Positions 8,773-18,533 are shown, counted from the stretch's first letter. The stretch: DNA of 49,334 nt from a bacterium (GCA_037147175.1 JBAWVS010000016.1:1-49334), one strand, 5' to 3'. Numbers and translations: made by a program. The notes: generated by a model from the letters alone, not told the origin.

Positions 8773-10671
8773 ATGAAAAATAAAATTATAATTGCAATTT
8801 TATCTGTTATTATCTGCGTTAGCCTTGCTGTTGTTACTTATTCGCAAACAGATAGCAATAGTGTTCTTTATCCTATAGAAGTAGACGGAAAATATGGCTA
8901 TATTAATAAAGAAGGTAAAGTTGTTCTTAAACCAAAATTCGATGTAGCAAATGATTTTTCAGAAGGCTTAGCCTCTGTTAAGATTGGAACACTTTGGGGC
9001 TATATTGATAATATAGGCAGATTTATTATTAAACCTAAATTTCATATTGCTAATGACTTTCATGAAGGACTTGCTGCTGCAGGTTATGAAAAATATAACT
9101 ACAACATAGTAACTCAAATAGTTGGTTATATAGATAAACAAGGAAAATATGTTATAAAGCCTAAAGAGTTAGGTCCTTATATTTATGATTTCAAAGATGG
9201 AATTGTTGCTGTTCAGTCAAGTGATGCAGCTTGTGGATATATAGATAGAACAGGCAAATTGATTTTAGACCCTCAAAAACTTGGGTATTTCAATATGGTT
9301 GATGGTGTATGCATAGAGTTTTCAGAAGGACTACTGCCTGTGGAATACAAAGGTGGATATGGATATATCAATAAGCAAGGCAAATTAGTAATAAAAACAA
9401 AAGCATATTTCCCTGAAGACTTTGGAAGTGAAGATTTTATACCAATAGGTTCTTTTTATAATGGTTTTGCTTTTGTAAGAATGGGAAAAAATGAAGTTTA
9501 TATTGATAAAAATGGTGAAATTATTAAAAATCCACCAATTGAAGCACAAAAAGACTTTTCTGAAGGACTTGTTTGTGAATACTTAAATGATAAATATGGC
9601 TATACTGATAAATCAGGAAATATTGTTATTAAACCAATATTTGACTACGCCGAACCATTTAAAAATGGTCTTGCAAGAGCAGAAATCGGAAATAAATACG
9701 GTTATATAGATAAATCAGGTAAATTTATTTGGTTTAATATTAGAAAACCTGAGAATACAGAAAATCAAACCACTAATGAAAATGATACAGATTTTGAACC
9801 TTATATGCTAAACCTACAAGAGAAGATAAAAGCTAACTGGCATCCACCAAAGGGCGATTCTAGCAAAAAAGTTATTGTTTTATTTAAGGTAGATAAACAA
9901 GGAAAAGTTTTAAATTCAAAAATAAAAGAATCATCAGGTGACAATAAGCTGGACAGTTCTGCTCTTGAAACCATTGATAAATGTAATCCTTTTGACCCTC
10001 TTCCATCTTCCTTTAAGGAAAATAATGTTGATATTGAATACACTTTTGTCTATAACTTGAAGAACTCAAAAGACTATGAGGCTTTAAGAAAAAATAAAAT
10101 TGTTCTGTCAGAAGAAAAGTCAAAATATTTTAAAAAAGAATATGGCATAATTTCAAATGATAAGTTAATAGGGCAGGCTTTAGATTTACTAAATAACTCT
10201 AAATATTCAAGTGTAATTAGTTCACTCCGTGGAAATAATAAATCAGAAAAACCAATTCAAATATATTTTAAAGAGTTATCATCGTATGGAGATAAATTTG
10301 CCAATTTTGATGCATTAGGCTGGACAAACAAAGGTTATTTGTATATTTATATAAATGAAAAACATATTGATGCGCCTGCAGAAGCTATAGCAAGTTTAAT
10401 AGCACGGATAGAAGTCCATCAAGACGAAGAAGATTCATTAAATGAAGAAATTTATTCTACAACCAGAGAAGTTGGTGTATGGAATGAACTTATAAAAAAC
10501 AATCCTGAAGTAGTTTTAAAACCTTCTGAGCTTGTTACAAGGGAAAATAAACTGCTTGAAAAATACAAAGAAGGTAATTATACAAATAAATTTATAAAAA
10601 ATATAATTTATTCTAATTCTGCGTATCAGAATTTGCCTCAAACCTCACCCGGATTTGAAACTATTGAATAA
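8773..10671 (+). CDS. Secreted WG-repeat protein with TonB-type C-terminal domain and degenerate peptidase-like tail
   Basis: This is a roughly 632-residue exported protein. A signal peptide (about 1-26) precedes about seven WG/KWG-type repeats (roughly 30-320) built on the pattern YGYI-(D/N)K-xGK-x-V/I-KPKF...F-(S/E/N)-(E/D)G-LA. A TonB_C-like domain follows (about 340-430: NLQEKIKANWHPP, later VIVLFKVDKQGKVLNSKI and SSGDNKLDSSALETI). The last 170 residues contain AIASLIARIEVHQDEEDSLNEE and VGVWNEL. These resemble a metallopeptidase helix that normally reads HExxH with a downstream EE...E-W pattern, but here the first His is missing. I prefer the ATG at 8773; a GTG at 8767 is possible and neither has a strong SD. 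It is likely co-transcribed with the cupin gene. Function unknown. Confidence 0.75.
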   Translation: MKNKIIIAILSVIICVSLAVVTYSQTDSNSVLYPIEVDGKYGYINKEGKVVLKPKFDVANDFSEGLASVKIGTLWGYIDNIGRFIIKPKFHIANDFHEGLAAAGYEKYNYNIVTQIVGYIDKQGKYVIKPKELGPYIYDFKDGIVAVQSSDAACGYIDRTGKLILDPQKLGYFNMVDGVCIEFSEGLLPVEYKGGYGYINKQGKLVIKTKAYFPEDFGSEDFIPIGSFYNGFAFVRMGKNEVYIDKNGEIIKNPPIEAQKDFSEGLVCEYLNDKYGYTDKSGNIVIKPIFDYAEPFKNGLARAEIGNKYGYIDKSGKFIWFNIRKPENTENQTTNENDTDFEPYMLNLQEKIKANWHPPKGDSSKKVIVLFKVDKQGKVLNSKIKESSGDNKLDSSALETIDKCNPFDPLPSSFKENNVDIEYTFVYNLKNSKDYEALRKNKIVLSEEKSKYFKKEYGIISNDKLIGQALDLLNNSKYSSVISSLRGNNKSEKPIQIYFKELSSYGDKFANFDALGWTNKGYLYIYINEKHIDAPAEAIASLIARIEVHQDEEDSLNEEIYSTTREVGVWNELIKNNPEVVLKPSELVTRENKLLEKYKEGNYTNKFIKNIIYSNSAYQNLPQTSPGFETIE

Positions 10672-10682
10672 GGAGAAATATA

Positions 10683-10955
10683 ATGTCAAAGATTCTTGTT
10701 AAAAAACTTACTGAAGAAGAATTAAAATCTTTAAACTTTGATAACTGGGGAATCTGGACTTGCGAAGTTTCCAAATTCAACTGGGAATACTCAGACAAAG
10801 AATCTTGCTACTTGTATGATGGTCAAGTTACAGTTGAAACCGATGAAGAAACCGTAAGTTTTGGAGCAGGTGATTTTGTTGTTTTCCCAAAAGGCTTAAA
10901 ATGCGTTTGGAACGTAAAGCAACCTGTAAGAAAATCTTACAAGTTCGGAGAATAA
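10683..10955 (+). CDS. Small cupin-domain protein (DUF861/cupin_3-like)
   Basis: This 90-residue single cupin has the DUF861 pattern: WGIWTCEVSKFNWEY, ESCYLYDGQVTVETD, then FGAGDFVVFPKGLKCVWNV. The beta-barrel motif 1 Glu and the motif 2 GDFVVFPKG are recognisable. The His metal ligands of enzymatic cupins are mostly absent, so a binding or unknown role is likely. A perfect AAGGAG starts in the stop region of the WG-repeat gene and lies about 8 nt before the ATG, so the two genes are translationally linked. Confidence 0.8.
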   Translation: MSKILVKKLTEEELKSLNFDNWGIWTCEVSKFNWEYSDKESCYLYDGQVTVETDEETVSFGAGDFVVFPKGLKCVWNVKQPVRKSYKFGE

Positions 10956-10994
10956 TACAATAAACTTCACTTATTAATTTTTGAGAAATAAGGT

Positions 10995-13646
10995 GTGCTG
11001 AATAAATACAAACAATTTGAAATATATCTCAAGGGAGAAAATAAGACTGATAGCGTTCAGGCTTTTAAGCGTATCGGCAATAAATATAATGTAACATTCA
11101 CCAATGGCAAGACTTTTACCTATAATTTGAATAATGTCCGAATAATCGAATCTGCTTTAAATGCCCAGAAGACTCGTGATTGCTTTGATTATCTTAAAGA
11201 TATCGCTGTTGCAATAGGACTTAATGCTGAGATAGATAAAGGGAAAGTAGTAAATATTCTATCGCATAACTACTCAAAAATTGACTTTGTCACACCTGAT
11301 AGTATGCTTGGTGCATTCCTTTGCGGTAAAATCCCTGAATCCCCGCTCAATAAATCCGGAGTAGCACATTGCGGAGCATTTTTTAAAGAAATTAAATCAC
11401 AAAAACCTGTTGTAATAACAGACACTATATATCCGTTTGGTTTCAACGCAAGTCAAAAAGATGCTGTTGACAAGGCATTAACAAACCAACTTAGTATAAT
11501 TGAAGGTCCGCCTGGAACGGGCAAGACTCAAACTATTCTAAATATAATTGCGAACGCTGTAATGAGAGATGAGAGCGTTGCTGTAGTTTCAAGCAATAAC
11601 TCCGCAACAAAAAACGTTCTTGATAAACTCCAAAAATATAATGTTGATTTTATTGCAGCATATTTAGGAAATACAGCAAATAAAATAGATTTCATAAATT
11701 CACAGAAATCGTTACCTGATATGACCGGTTGGAAATTAACTGCTGAAGCTATTTTAAAATTGCGGCAAAATTTGAAGCTGCGTTATATCAACTTAAAAGA
11801 AAAACTTGCTCAACAAAATGAATTATCATCCCTAAAACAAGAATTATCTGCAATCAAAACAGAAGAACAGCACTTCTTGCAATATTTTGATAGTCTTGCT
11901 CCCCAGCTAGAACCGCAAGCTGTATATAAAATTAAAACATCTGAAAAAGCACTTGAAATGTGGTTATTGTGCGAAGCACAAGAAAATATACCGCAAAACA
12001 AGGGATTTATTGCATTTATTAAACGCCTCTTAGAATATTTAAAAATTGGGGACAGACGCAAACCGCTAATCCATAAATTACTTGAAAAGTATTCATATCA
12101 GTATCTTATAGCAGTATTTCAACAGCGATTTTATAAGCTTAAACTATCTGAATTAAATAAACGGATTTCAATGCTGACTAATGAACTTGACTTATTCGAC
12201 TTCAATGTAAAAATGCGTGAGTATTCTGAAATTTCTGCACAACTTTTGCGTGCAAAGCTTGCCGAGCAGTATTCTGAAAAAGACCGCAAGGTTTATGAGC
12301 TTGTTGACCTTCGGAGAAATTCTGAAGGATTTATTAAAGACTATCCTGTAATTTTAAGTACGACATACTCGCTTCGCAGTAGCTTATCTAAAAGCGTAAT
12401 GTATGATTATGTCATTATTGATGAATCTTCACAAGTTGATTTGTGTACAGGAGCACTGGCTTTATCATGTGCGAGAAAAACCGTTGTTGTAGGAGATTTG
12501 AAACAGCTTCCAAACGTAGTAGATACAAAAGCATCGAATGCTACAGATGCTATTTTTTCAAAATATGACTTGCCCGAGGTATACCGCTATAAGAACCACA
12601 GCTTGTTATCCGCGATGACAACTATGTTTCCTAATGCACCAAAAACCCTTCTTCGTGAACATTATCGCTGCCACCCAAAGATAATTGAATTCTGTAATAA
12701 AAAATTCTATGATAATCAGCTTATTGTGTTGACAGAATATGAGACTGAACGTGAACCTCTGATTTTATACAAAACTATAGAAGGCAATCACGCACGAGAA
12801 AGAGTTAACCAACGGCAGATTGATGTTATAAAGGAGGAAATTATTCCTCAACAGAAATTAAATACGATAGATGGCTCTCTTGGTGTAGTCACTCCGTACC
12901 GCAATCAAACAAGTGCCCTTCAAAAAGCGTTTGAAGGAATGCAAGTCAAAGCAGATACAGTTGACAAATTTCAAGGGCAGGAAAACAAAGTTATTATTCT
13001 TTCAACAGTTGATAACCAGATTTCCGAGTTTGCCGATAATGCAAACCGATTAAACGTTGCGGTGTCACGTGCGATAGAACAATTAATTGTTGTCGTAAAC
13101 GATAATGATTCACTGCAAGATACAAATATAGGCGATCTTGTTCGATATATCGAGTACAATAATTTCTCAGTTATTGATAGTAATGTATATTCAGTTTTCG
13201 ACTATCTCTACGGTAGTTATGCTGAATGCAGAAGAAAATTCCTAGCAAATCGCAATCGTATATCGATATATGACAGCGAAAACTTGATGTATGCACTTAT
13301 TGAAGATGTATTGAAAGATAAAGGTCTTAACAATTTTGGCGTTTCAGTTCACGTCCCGTTAAAAATGTTAATTCGTGACACGAACCTGATGACTCCGCCA
13401 GAAAAGAAATATGCGATGAATGATTGGACGCATGTGGATTTTCTTATTTTCGACACAATAGATAAATCGCCACGCTTAATAATCGAGGTGGACGGTGCAA
13501 AATACCACGCTGAAGGAACAAGACAGTCAGAGCGTGATGCGATGAAAAATGAAATTCTTAATAAATATGGTTTGCCTTTATTGAGGTTTAGAACTGACGG
13601 AAGCAACGAGCGTAAAAAATTAATTGAATTGCTTGATGGTATTTAA
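10995..13646 (+). CDS. Superfamily 1 (Upf1-like) helicase fused to a Vsr/DUF2726-like nuclease domain
   Basis: This is an 883-residue protein. SF1 motifs are complete: Walker A GPPGTGKT (171-178), Walker B VIIDESSQ, motif III VVGDLKQLP, motif IV LREHYRCHP, motif V DKFQGQENKVIILS and motif VI NVAVSRA. An insert of about 200 residues with coiled-coil character separates Walker A from Walker B. The C-terminus has a PD-(D/E)xK-like segment, LIIEVDGAKYHAEG (Glu831, Asp833), ending in LPLLRFRTDG as in Vsr/DUF2726/DUF559 nucleases. The start is GTG at 10995 with a weak, very close SD. Helicase-nuclease fusions of this kind are frequent in defence islands. A role in foreign DNA or RNA processing is inferred from that and from the neighbours. 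Confidence 0.88.
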   Translation: MLNKYKQFEIYLKGENKTDSVQAFKRIGNKYNVTFTNGKTFTYNLNNVRIIESALNAQKTRDCFDYLKDIAVAIGLNAEIDKGKVVNILSHNYSKIDFVTPDSMLGAFLCGKIPESPLNKSGVAHCGAFFKEIKSQKPVVITDTIYPFGFNASQKDAVDKALTNQLSIIEGPPGTGKTQTILNIIANAVMRDESVAVVSSNNSATKNVLDKLQKYNVDFIAAYLGNTANKIDFINSQKSLPDMTGWKLTAEAILKLRQNLKLRYINLKEKLAQQNELSSLKQELSAIKTEEQHFLQYFDSLAPQLEPQAVYKIKTSEKALEMWLLCEAQENIPQNKGFIAFIKRLLEYLKIGDRRKPLIHKLLEKYSYQYLIAVFQQRFYKLKLSELNKRISMLTNELDLFDFNVKMREYSEISAQLLRAKLAEQYSEKDRKVYELVDLRRNSEGFIKDYPVILSTTYSLRSSLSKSVMYDYVIIDESSQVDLCTGALALSCARKTVVVGDLKQLPNVVDTKASNATDAIFSKYDLPEVYRYKNHSLLSAMTTMFPNAPKTLLREHYRCHPKIIEFCNKKFYDNQLIVLTEYETEREPLILYKTIEGNHARERVNQRQIDVIKEEIIPQQKLNTIDGSLGVVTPYRNQTSALQKAFEGMQVKADTVDKFQGQENKVIILSTVDNQISEFADNANRLNVAVSRAIEQLIVVVNDNDSLQDTNIGDLVRYIEYNNFSVIDSNVYSVFDYLYGSYAECRRKFLANRNRISIYDSENLMYALIEDVLKDKGLNNFGVSVHVPLKMLIRDTNLMTPPEKKYAMNDWTHVDFLIFDTIDKSPRLIIEVDGAKYHAEGTRQSERDAMKNEILNKYGLPLLRFRTDGSNERKKLIELLDGI

Positions 13647-13982
13647 TCCATTATAAAATTTCTTAAAGCTATTTATTTAAAATTTTTGTTGTTTTTAAAT
13701 AATTAAAGATAAAATATACGTTTAATTCCTTATTAATTGTACGATATACCATTTATAATGTCATTTTTGCCAGTAATAGTAAGAAAAACATCACTAGGTT
13801 AACCCCTGGATCAATGTTTTTTAATTCAAAATATACTATTATTGTAGTATAAGATTTAAAACTTAATTAACAATTTAGTTTGCAAATTTAAACAAAATTT
13901 CTTCAGAAAAGATAAAGTATTTAATACAATTTCGGTTACAAAAGATTATTAACAAACATTTTAAACAGGGAAATTTAAAAAT
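13647..13982. other. 336-bp AT-rich intergenic region before the phage-like module
   Basis: No gene is visible. The region is very AT-rich and contains one clear dyad at 13832-13851. It separates the helicase gene from the HTH gene and is the natural place for the promoter of the phage-like module, and possibly for its left boundary. I saw no repeat matching the other end. Confidence 0.5.
13832..13851. promoter_or_regulatory. Perfect 7-bp dyad, operator candidate upstream of the HTH gene
   Basis: TATACTA (13832-13838), 6-nt spacer, TAGTATA (13845-13851). The dyad lies 132 nt before the HTH gene, in the only long intergenic gap of the module. It also contains -10-like hexamers on both strands. 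A homodimeric regulator could bind it. Sequence seen; binding inferred. Confidence 0.4.
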
Positions 13983-15194
13983 ATGCATACTGATTCACAG
14001 AACACTACTTCAACATCAAATTATATGCCAGCAGAAAATAATCATATTTTGGCTATGGGAGAAAAACTTAAGGAAGCCAAGAAATTTGTCGAGAAAGTTA
14101 AAGACAGGATAGCCGAAAACCCTGATACTTGTTACTATGCGTACAAAACATTTGTCGGTGCCTCTATTGAAAGTTTCTTTGAATTCATTTTTGCCAGCCC
14201 CGATAGTGATATTAACTGGGAAGATCCCGGATATGAGCTGCATTATAATGTGAATATTGATAAAAATTTGAACCGGGTAGATTTTATAGTAAACGAAAGC
14301 CATGTTAAAGATGAAGAAACTTTCAACAAAAAGCTAACCTCTGTTTTTGTCTATATTCATAATGTTTTCCTGCTTGATGCCCTTTCCAGGGACACAGTAG
14401 CCTTTAAGCAAGGTGAAAACTACAAATACTTGATAAATTCAGAGAAAATTCTGGATGAAGTAGGACATATATATAATCGCTACGAAAAATCAAAAAGGAT
14501 TATTGAACTTACCCATCATAAAATACATTTTCCATTCCATTTCAACAAACTTAATAATAGAAAAGCTCTGATTCAAACATTATCCGGTAAATTAACCGTT
14601 GAATTTGTGCCGTTAACGGTAGATAAAGAAAAATATATGGGTCATTACCCAATAATTGTATCTCTTTCATGTGATCAAAGCTTGAATAATTTTTGTATTG
14701 AAGAGAAAAGAGAAATATTACAAAAAATTCTGGAATCGGTAAGAACTCAAGTATTATACGAAGACGAAAGTAAAACGCCGGTAAGCAAGACAGAACAAAA
14801 TAAGGAGTTTTTAGAAATATCTGACAACTTTATTGAAATGGGCTTTACAGGCAAATTGCTTATAGATAAATCCCTTAAGTCTGATTTTATAGGCGGAAAT
14901 ACCCTGCAAATTAAAGTAAATAGATTACATGTACAGGAAAAACCTCAACAGAAACTAACTTTTAACAAGCCTAAAGTAAAATTAACCGAAGATGAAGAAA
15001 GATTTCTTGTTCTATATGCTAAAGAAGGCATTAAAAATTACGCTAAAATTGCAGAAAAAATGTTTTGCAGTGAACAAACTGTTAAAAACTGGGCTCAAAG
15101 TGTTCAATATAAATTGCGTGCAAATAATATACCACAGGCAATATATTTGTATTTTGTGCCAAACAGTGAGGATTTATCACAAACTCTATACTAA
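13983..15194 (+). CDS. Protein with C-terminal HTH (LuxR/sigma-70 region 4-like), unknown N-terminal domain
   Basis: This is a 403-residue protein. The C-terminal segment (about 335-395: LTEDEERFLVLYAKEG, then NYAKIAEKMFCSEQTVKNWAQSV) is a typical helix-turn-helix of the LuxR/GerE or sigma-4 type. The first 330 residues are not recognised; they are mixed alpha/beta and charged, with no signal peptide or transmembrane segment. AGGG lies about 13 nt before the ATG. It is the first gene of the phage-like module and may regulate it, perhaps through the dyad upstream. A response regulator is unlikely because no receiver-domain Asp pattern is visible. Confidence 0.6.
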   Translation: MHTDSQNTTSTSNYMPAENNHILAMGEKLKEAKKFVEKVKDRIAENPDTCYYAYKTFVGASIESFFEFIFASPDSDINWEDPGYELHYNVNIDKNLNRVDFIVNESHVKDEETFNKKLTSVFVYIHNVFLLDALSRDTVAFKQGENYKYLINSEKILDEVGHIYNRYEKSKRIIELTHHKIHFPFHFNKLNNRKALIQTLSGKLTVEFVPLTVDKEKYMGHYPIIVSLSCDQSLNNFCIEEKREILQKILESVRTQVLYEDESKTPVSKTEQNKEFLEISDNFIEMGFTGKLLIDKSLKSDFIGGNTLQIKVNRLHVQEKPQQKLTFNKPKVKLTEDEERFLVLYAKEGIKNYAKIAEKMFCSEQTVKNWAQSVQYKLRANNIPQAIYLYFVPNSEDLSQTLY

Positions 15195-15273
15195 AGTTTA
15201 AACTATAGTAAGCGATTTCCTATGCCTAATCGGGAACAAAGGTATTAGTTACGAAAAAAAGGTAATTAATACT

Positions 15274-16590
15274 ATGAAGCTAACTGTAGATTATATCAAC
15301 CCATCAGAAATTAAACCCTACAAATCGAACCCCAAAATTCACAAAAACAAGCAAATTCAGCAGATAGTGAATTCCATCTCCGAGTTCAGGTTCAACAATC
15401 CCATTCTGGTTGATGAAAACAATGTGATTATTGCAGGACACGGACGATTATTGGCTGCCAATCACCTGAACATGCCGCAAATTCCTGTGATTAAACTCTC
15501 ACATCTCTCCGATGCCCAGAAAAAAGCTTATCGAATTGCCGACAACAAACTTACAGAAAACGGCGAGTGGGATTTTGACCTGTTAAAAATCGAGTTTGAA
15601 GACTTGAGCAATCTTGAACTTGATTTTAATCTTGATATCACAGGGTTTGATACTGCTGATATAGACGTTATGCTTGATGATACGCTTACAAATAAAGAGG
15701 TGAAGCTTGATGAAAAAGCTAATGCCGTTCCTTTTATTCCTGAAAACGAAATAGTTTCACAACTTGGCGACATCTGGCAATTAGGTAAACACAAAATTAT
15801 TTGCGGAAATTCATTGGATAAGGCTGTATTTGAGCTTTTATTACAAGACGAAAAAGCCGCTATGATATTCACCGACCCGCCGTATAATGTCAAGGTCGAT
15901 GGACATGTATGCGGTCTGGGTAAAATTAAGCACAAGGAATTTTCTATGGCATCAGGGGAGATGTCAGAGGAAGAATTCCAAAATTTTCTCTCTGTAAGCT
16001 TTAACTTGCTTAAAGAATTCTCAACAGACGGATCGCTTCACTATATCTGTATGGACTGGCGGCATATCAAAGAAATAATTAATGCCGGGAGCGTTTATGA
16101 TGAATTTAAAAATCTCTGTGTCTGGAATAAAGATAACGGCGGAATGGGATCTTTATACAGGTCAAAGCATGAGCTGATTTTTATCTTTAAAAACGGAAAA
16201 GAATCACATATTAATAATATTGAACTTGGTTCCCATGGCAGATACAGGACAAATGTTTGGGATTATCCCGGGGCAAATTCTTTCGGCAGCGACAAAAACA
16301 ACCTCAAATTTCACCCGACAGTAAAACCCGTTGAAATGGTAAAAGATGCCATTCTGGACGTCACAAACAGGGGTGATATCGTCCTGGATGCTTTTTTAGG
16401 TTCAGGAACAACATTAATAGCTGCTGAAAAATCAGGCAGGGTTTGCTACGGCATCGAACTTGAACCCCTGTATATTGATACAACAATCAGAAGATGGCAA
16501 GAATTAACCGGAGCTTCTGCCATAAATTTATTTTCAGGTAAAACTTACAGGGAATTATTGGAGGAAAAGAAAAATGCCAAAGAAAACTAA
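15274..16590 (+). CDS. ParB-like N-terminal domain fused to N4/N6 DNA methyltransferase
   Basis: This is a 438-residue phage-type DNA modification methylase. Residues 1-100 form a ParB/sulfiredoxin-like domain (EIKPYKSNPKIH, ...PILVDENNVIIAGHGRLLAA). The methyltransferase has motif IV DPPYNVKVDG (201-210) and, near the C-terminus, motif I FLGSGTTLIAAEKSGR followed by YGIELEP. The circularly permuted order (IV before I) is the beta class, giving N6-methyladenine or N4-methylcytosine. No cognate endonuclease is adjacent, so it looks like an orphan phage methylase. It overlaps the DUF5681 gene by 17 nt. An AAGG SD precedes the ATG. Confidence 0.92.
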   Translation: MKLTVDYINPSEIKPYKSNPKIHKNKQIQQIVNSISEFRFNNPILVDENNVIIAGHGRLLAANHLNMPQIPVIKLSHLSDAQKKAYRIADNKLTENGEWDFDLLKIEFEDLSNLELDFNLDITGFDTADIDVMLDDTLTNKEVKLDEKANAVPFIPENEIVSQLGDIWQLGKHKIICGNSLDKAVFELLLQDEKAAMIFTDPPYNVKVDGHVCGLGKIKHKEFSMASGEMSEEEFQNFLSVSFNLLKEFSTDGSLHYICMDWRHIKEIINAGSVYDEFKNLCVWNKDNGGMGSLYRSKHELIFIFKNGKESHINNIELGSHGRYRTNVWDYPGANSFGSDKNNLKFHPTVKPVEMVKDAILDVTNRGDIVLDAFLGSGTTLIAAEKSGRVCYGIELEPLYIDTTIRRWQELTGASAINLFSGKTYRELLEEKKNAKEN

Positions 16591-17011
16591 AAAATCCGAA
16601 AATCCACAAAATCCTGAAAAATATGAAGTCGGATACAAAAAACCTCCAAAGGATTCCCAATTTATACCCGGTCTTTCCGGTAACAGAAAAGGCAGACCTA
16701 AAGACCACAGAAACACATACAATATGCTGACGGAAGTTCTGGACCAAAAAATCAGCATAAAGGAAAACGGCAGGGATTTAAGAATCTCCAAAAAACTTGC
16801 AATGATTATGCAGCTTGTGAATAAGGCTGTTAAAGGTGATGTCAAAGCCATAAATTCCCTGTTGCCACATATGCTTATGGCGGATGTTAAGGAAGAAGAT
16901 AAAAACAAGATTCTGGCATCCATTAGCCAGGATGACAGAGAAATTATCACCAATTACTTAAAAAATGTGTCGGATTTTGACGGCATAGAGGAGGTTAAAA
17001 CACATGATTAA
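16574..17011 (+). CDS. DUF5681 protein, probable small-terminase-like component
   Basis: This 145-residue basic protein has the DUF5681 N-terminal hallmark: VGYKKPPKDSQFIPGLSGN followed by RKGRPKDH. Helical segments follow (LTEVLDQKISI, LAMIMQLVNKAVKGDVKAINSLL). In phage and prophage regions this family commonly sits directly before the terminase large subunit, as here, and is thought to serve as the small terminase or DNA-recognition partner. It overlaps both neighbours (17 and 8 nt), so the three are translationally coupled. Confidence 0.82.
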   Translation: MPKKTKKSENPQNPEKYEVGYKKPPKDSQFIPGLSGNRKGRPKDHRNTYNMLTEVLDQKISIKENGRDLRISKKLAMIMQLVNKAVKGDVKAINSLLPHMLMADVKEEDKNKILASISQDDREIITNYLKNVSDFDGIEEVKTHD

Positions 17012-18533
17012 CGACAAAAAAGCACTGTTAAATTCTCTCCTTAGAATAAACTTCAAATCCTTTGTAGAAAAGGTGTTTAAGGAAGTTTCCCCGAACGCAA
17101 CTTATCTTGATAACTGGCATATTGATGTAATTTGTCATGAACTTATGGATGTTCAGGAAAATTATGCAAATCGGCTGATAATTAACATCCCGCCTCGCTA
17201 TATGAAATCTATTATCTGCTCTATCGCATTCCCTGCTTTCATTCTGGGACATAATCCCAAGGCAAGTATTATTGTAGTCAGCTACGCCGATGAATTGGCT
17301 TCAAAACTTGCACTTGATTGCAAAAAAGTTATGGAAAGCCATTGGTACAAGGAACTTTTTCCAAATACTAGATTATCAAAAAAATCCATAAACGATTTTG
17401 AAACCACAAAAGGCGGGGGTCGATACGCAACTTCCATTAACGGAACACTTACGGGTAGGGGTGCAGATTACATCATTATCGATGATCCAATGAAACCGAT
17501 GGATGCATTCTCAGATTTATTAAGGGATAAAACAAATGATTGGTATGGAAGCACACTTTATTCAAGGCTTAATAACAAGAAAGAGGGCAAAATTATTGTT
17601 GTAATGCAAAGACTTCACGAAGAAGACCTCTCAGGTTATCTACTCAATACGGACCCGAGTTTTAAACATATTAAAATATCCGCTATAGGTGAAGTTGATG
17701 AATGTTGGTGGGCTATAGACAGAGTTACAGGTTTAGAAAAATGGTTTCCCAGAAAGAAAAACGAAGCTCTGCATCCCGCAAGGGAAGATTTAGCAAAGTT
17801 ATATCAGGCAAAAGAGTATATGGGCGAGTATAACTTCGCCGGGCAATACCAGCAAAACCCAGCACCAAGGGAAGGAGGTGTGATTAAAAAGAAATGGCTT
17901 CAGTTTTACAACAAGGAAGCACTATTTAAGGCTATTGAAAATGAAGAAATTAAGATTAATTGCATCATCCAGTCATGGGATACAGCCAGTAAGATTGAGC
18001 AACACAACGATTATTCCGTTTGTATAACTATGCTCAGGGACAGAAATGACAAAAATTATGTGCTGGATGTCTATAGGGAAAAGCTGGAGTTTCCATTCCT
18101 GATCAAAAAAATTGCACAAAAACATAATGATGCCAAAGAAAAATACAAACACCGAATAGAAGTACTGATTGAAGATCAGGCATCCGGCACAAGCTTAATC
18201 CAGACATTAAGGCAGGATTACAAGATATACCCAAAAGGCATAAAGCCCGAGTATGACAAAGAAACAAGGTTAATCTCAGTTTCAAATTTATTAGAAAACG
18301 GAAATTGCTTGTTCCCTGAATATAAACCTGACTGGTGGTTGGATTTTGAGCAGGAATTGCTCAGATTTCCAAAATCAAAACATGACGACCAGTGCGATGC
18401 TCTAAGTCAAGCGTTGAATGAAAAAGTATATGCTTTTTCTGAACATGACTATCTCTCAAAACCCAGAGCTAAAACTGAAACGGATCGGCTTATGGACGGT
18501 TTTTATACAGAACCGGACTGGGATTTAATGTAG
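17004..18533 (+). CDS. Phage terminase large subunit
   Basis: This is a 509-residue, full-length TerL. The ATPase domain has a Walker A-type NIPPRYMKS (61-69), Walker B IIIDDP (157-162), and a following coupling region. The C-terminal RNase H-like nuclease has QSWDTASK with its Asp near 326, EDQASGTSLIQ, and the late acidic DDQCDAL. An excellent SD (GAGGAGG) lies in the end of the DUF5681 gene. TerL packages concatemeric phage DNA into a prohead. No portal, capsid or tail gene follows, which is unusual for a gene this intact. Confidence 0.93.
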   Translation: MINDKKALLNSLLRINFKSFVEKVFKEVSPNATYLDNWHIDVICHELMDVQENYANRLIINIPPRYMKSIICSIAFPAFILGHNPKASIIVVSYADELASKLALDCKKVMESHWYKELFPNTRLSKKSINDFETTKGGGRYATSINGTLTGRGADYIIIDDPMKPMDAFSDLLRDKTNDWYGSTLYSRLNNKKEGKIIVVMQRLHEEDLSGYLLNTDPSFKHIKISAIGEVDECWWAIDRVTGLEKWFPRKKNEALHPAREDLAKLYQAKEYMGEYNFAGQYQQNPAPREGGVIKKKWLQFYNKEALFKAIENEEIKINCIIQSWDTASKIEQHNDYSVCITMLRDRNDKNYVLDVYREKLEFPFLIKKIAQKHNDAKEKYKHRIEVLIEDQASGTSLIQTLRQDYKIYPKGIKPEYDKETRLISVSNLLENGNCLFPEYKPDWWLDFEQELLRFPKSKHDDQCDALSQALNEKVYAFSEHDYLSKPRAKTETDRLMDGFYTEPDWDLM

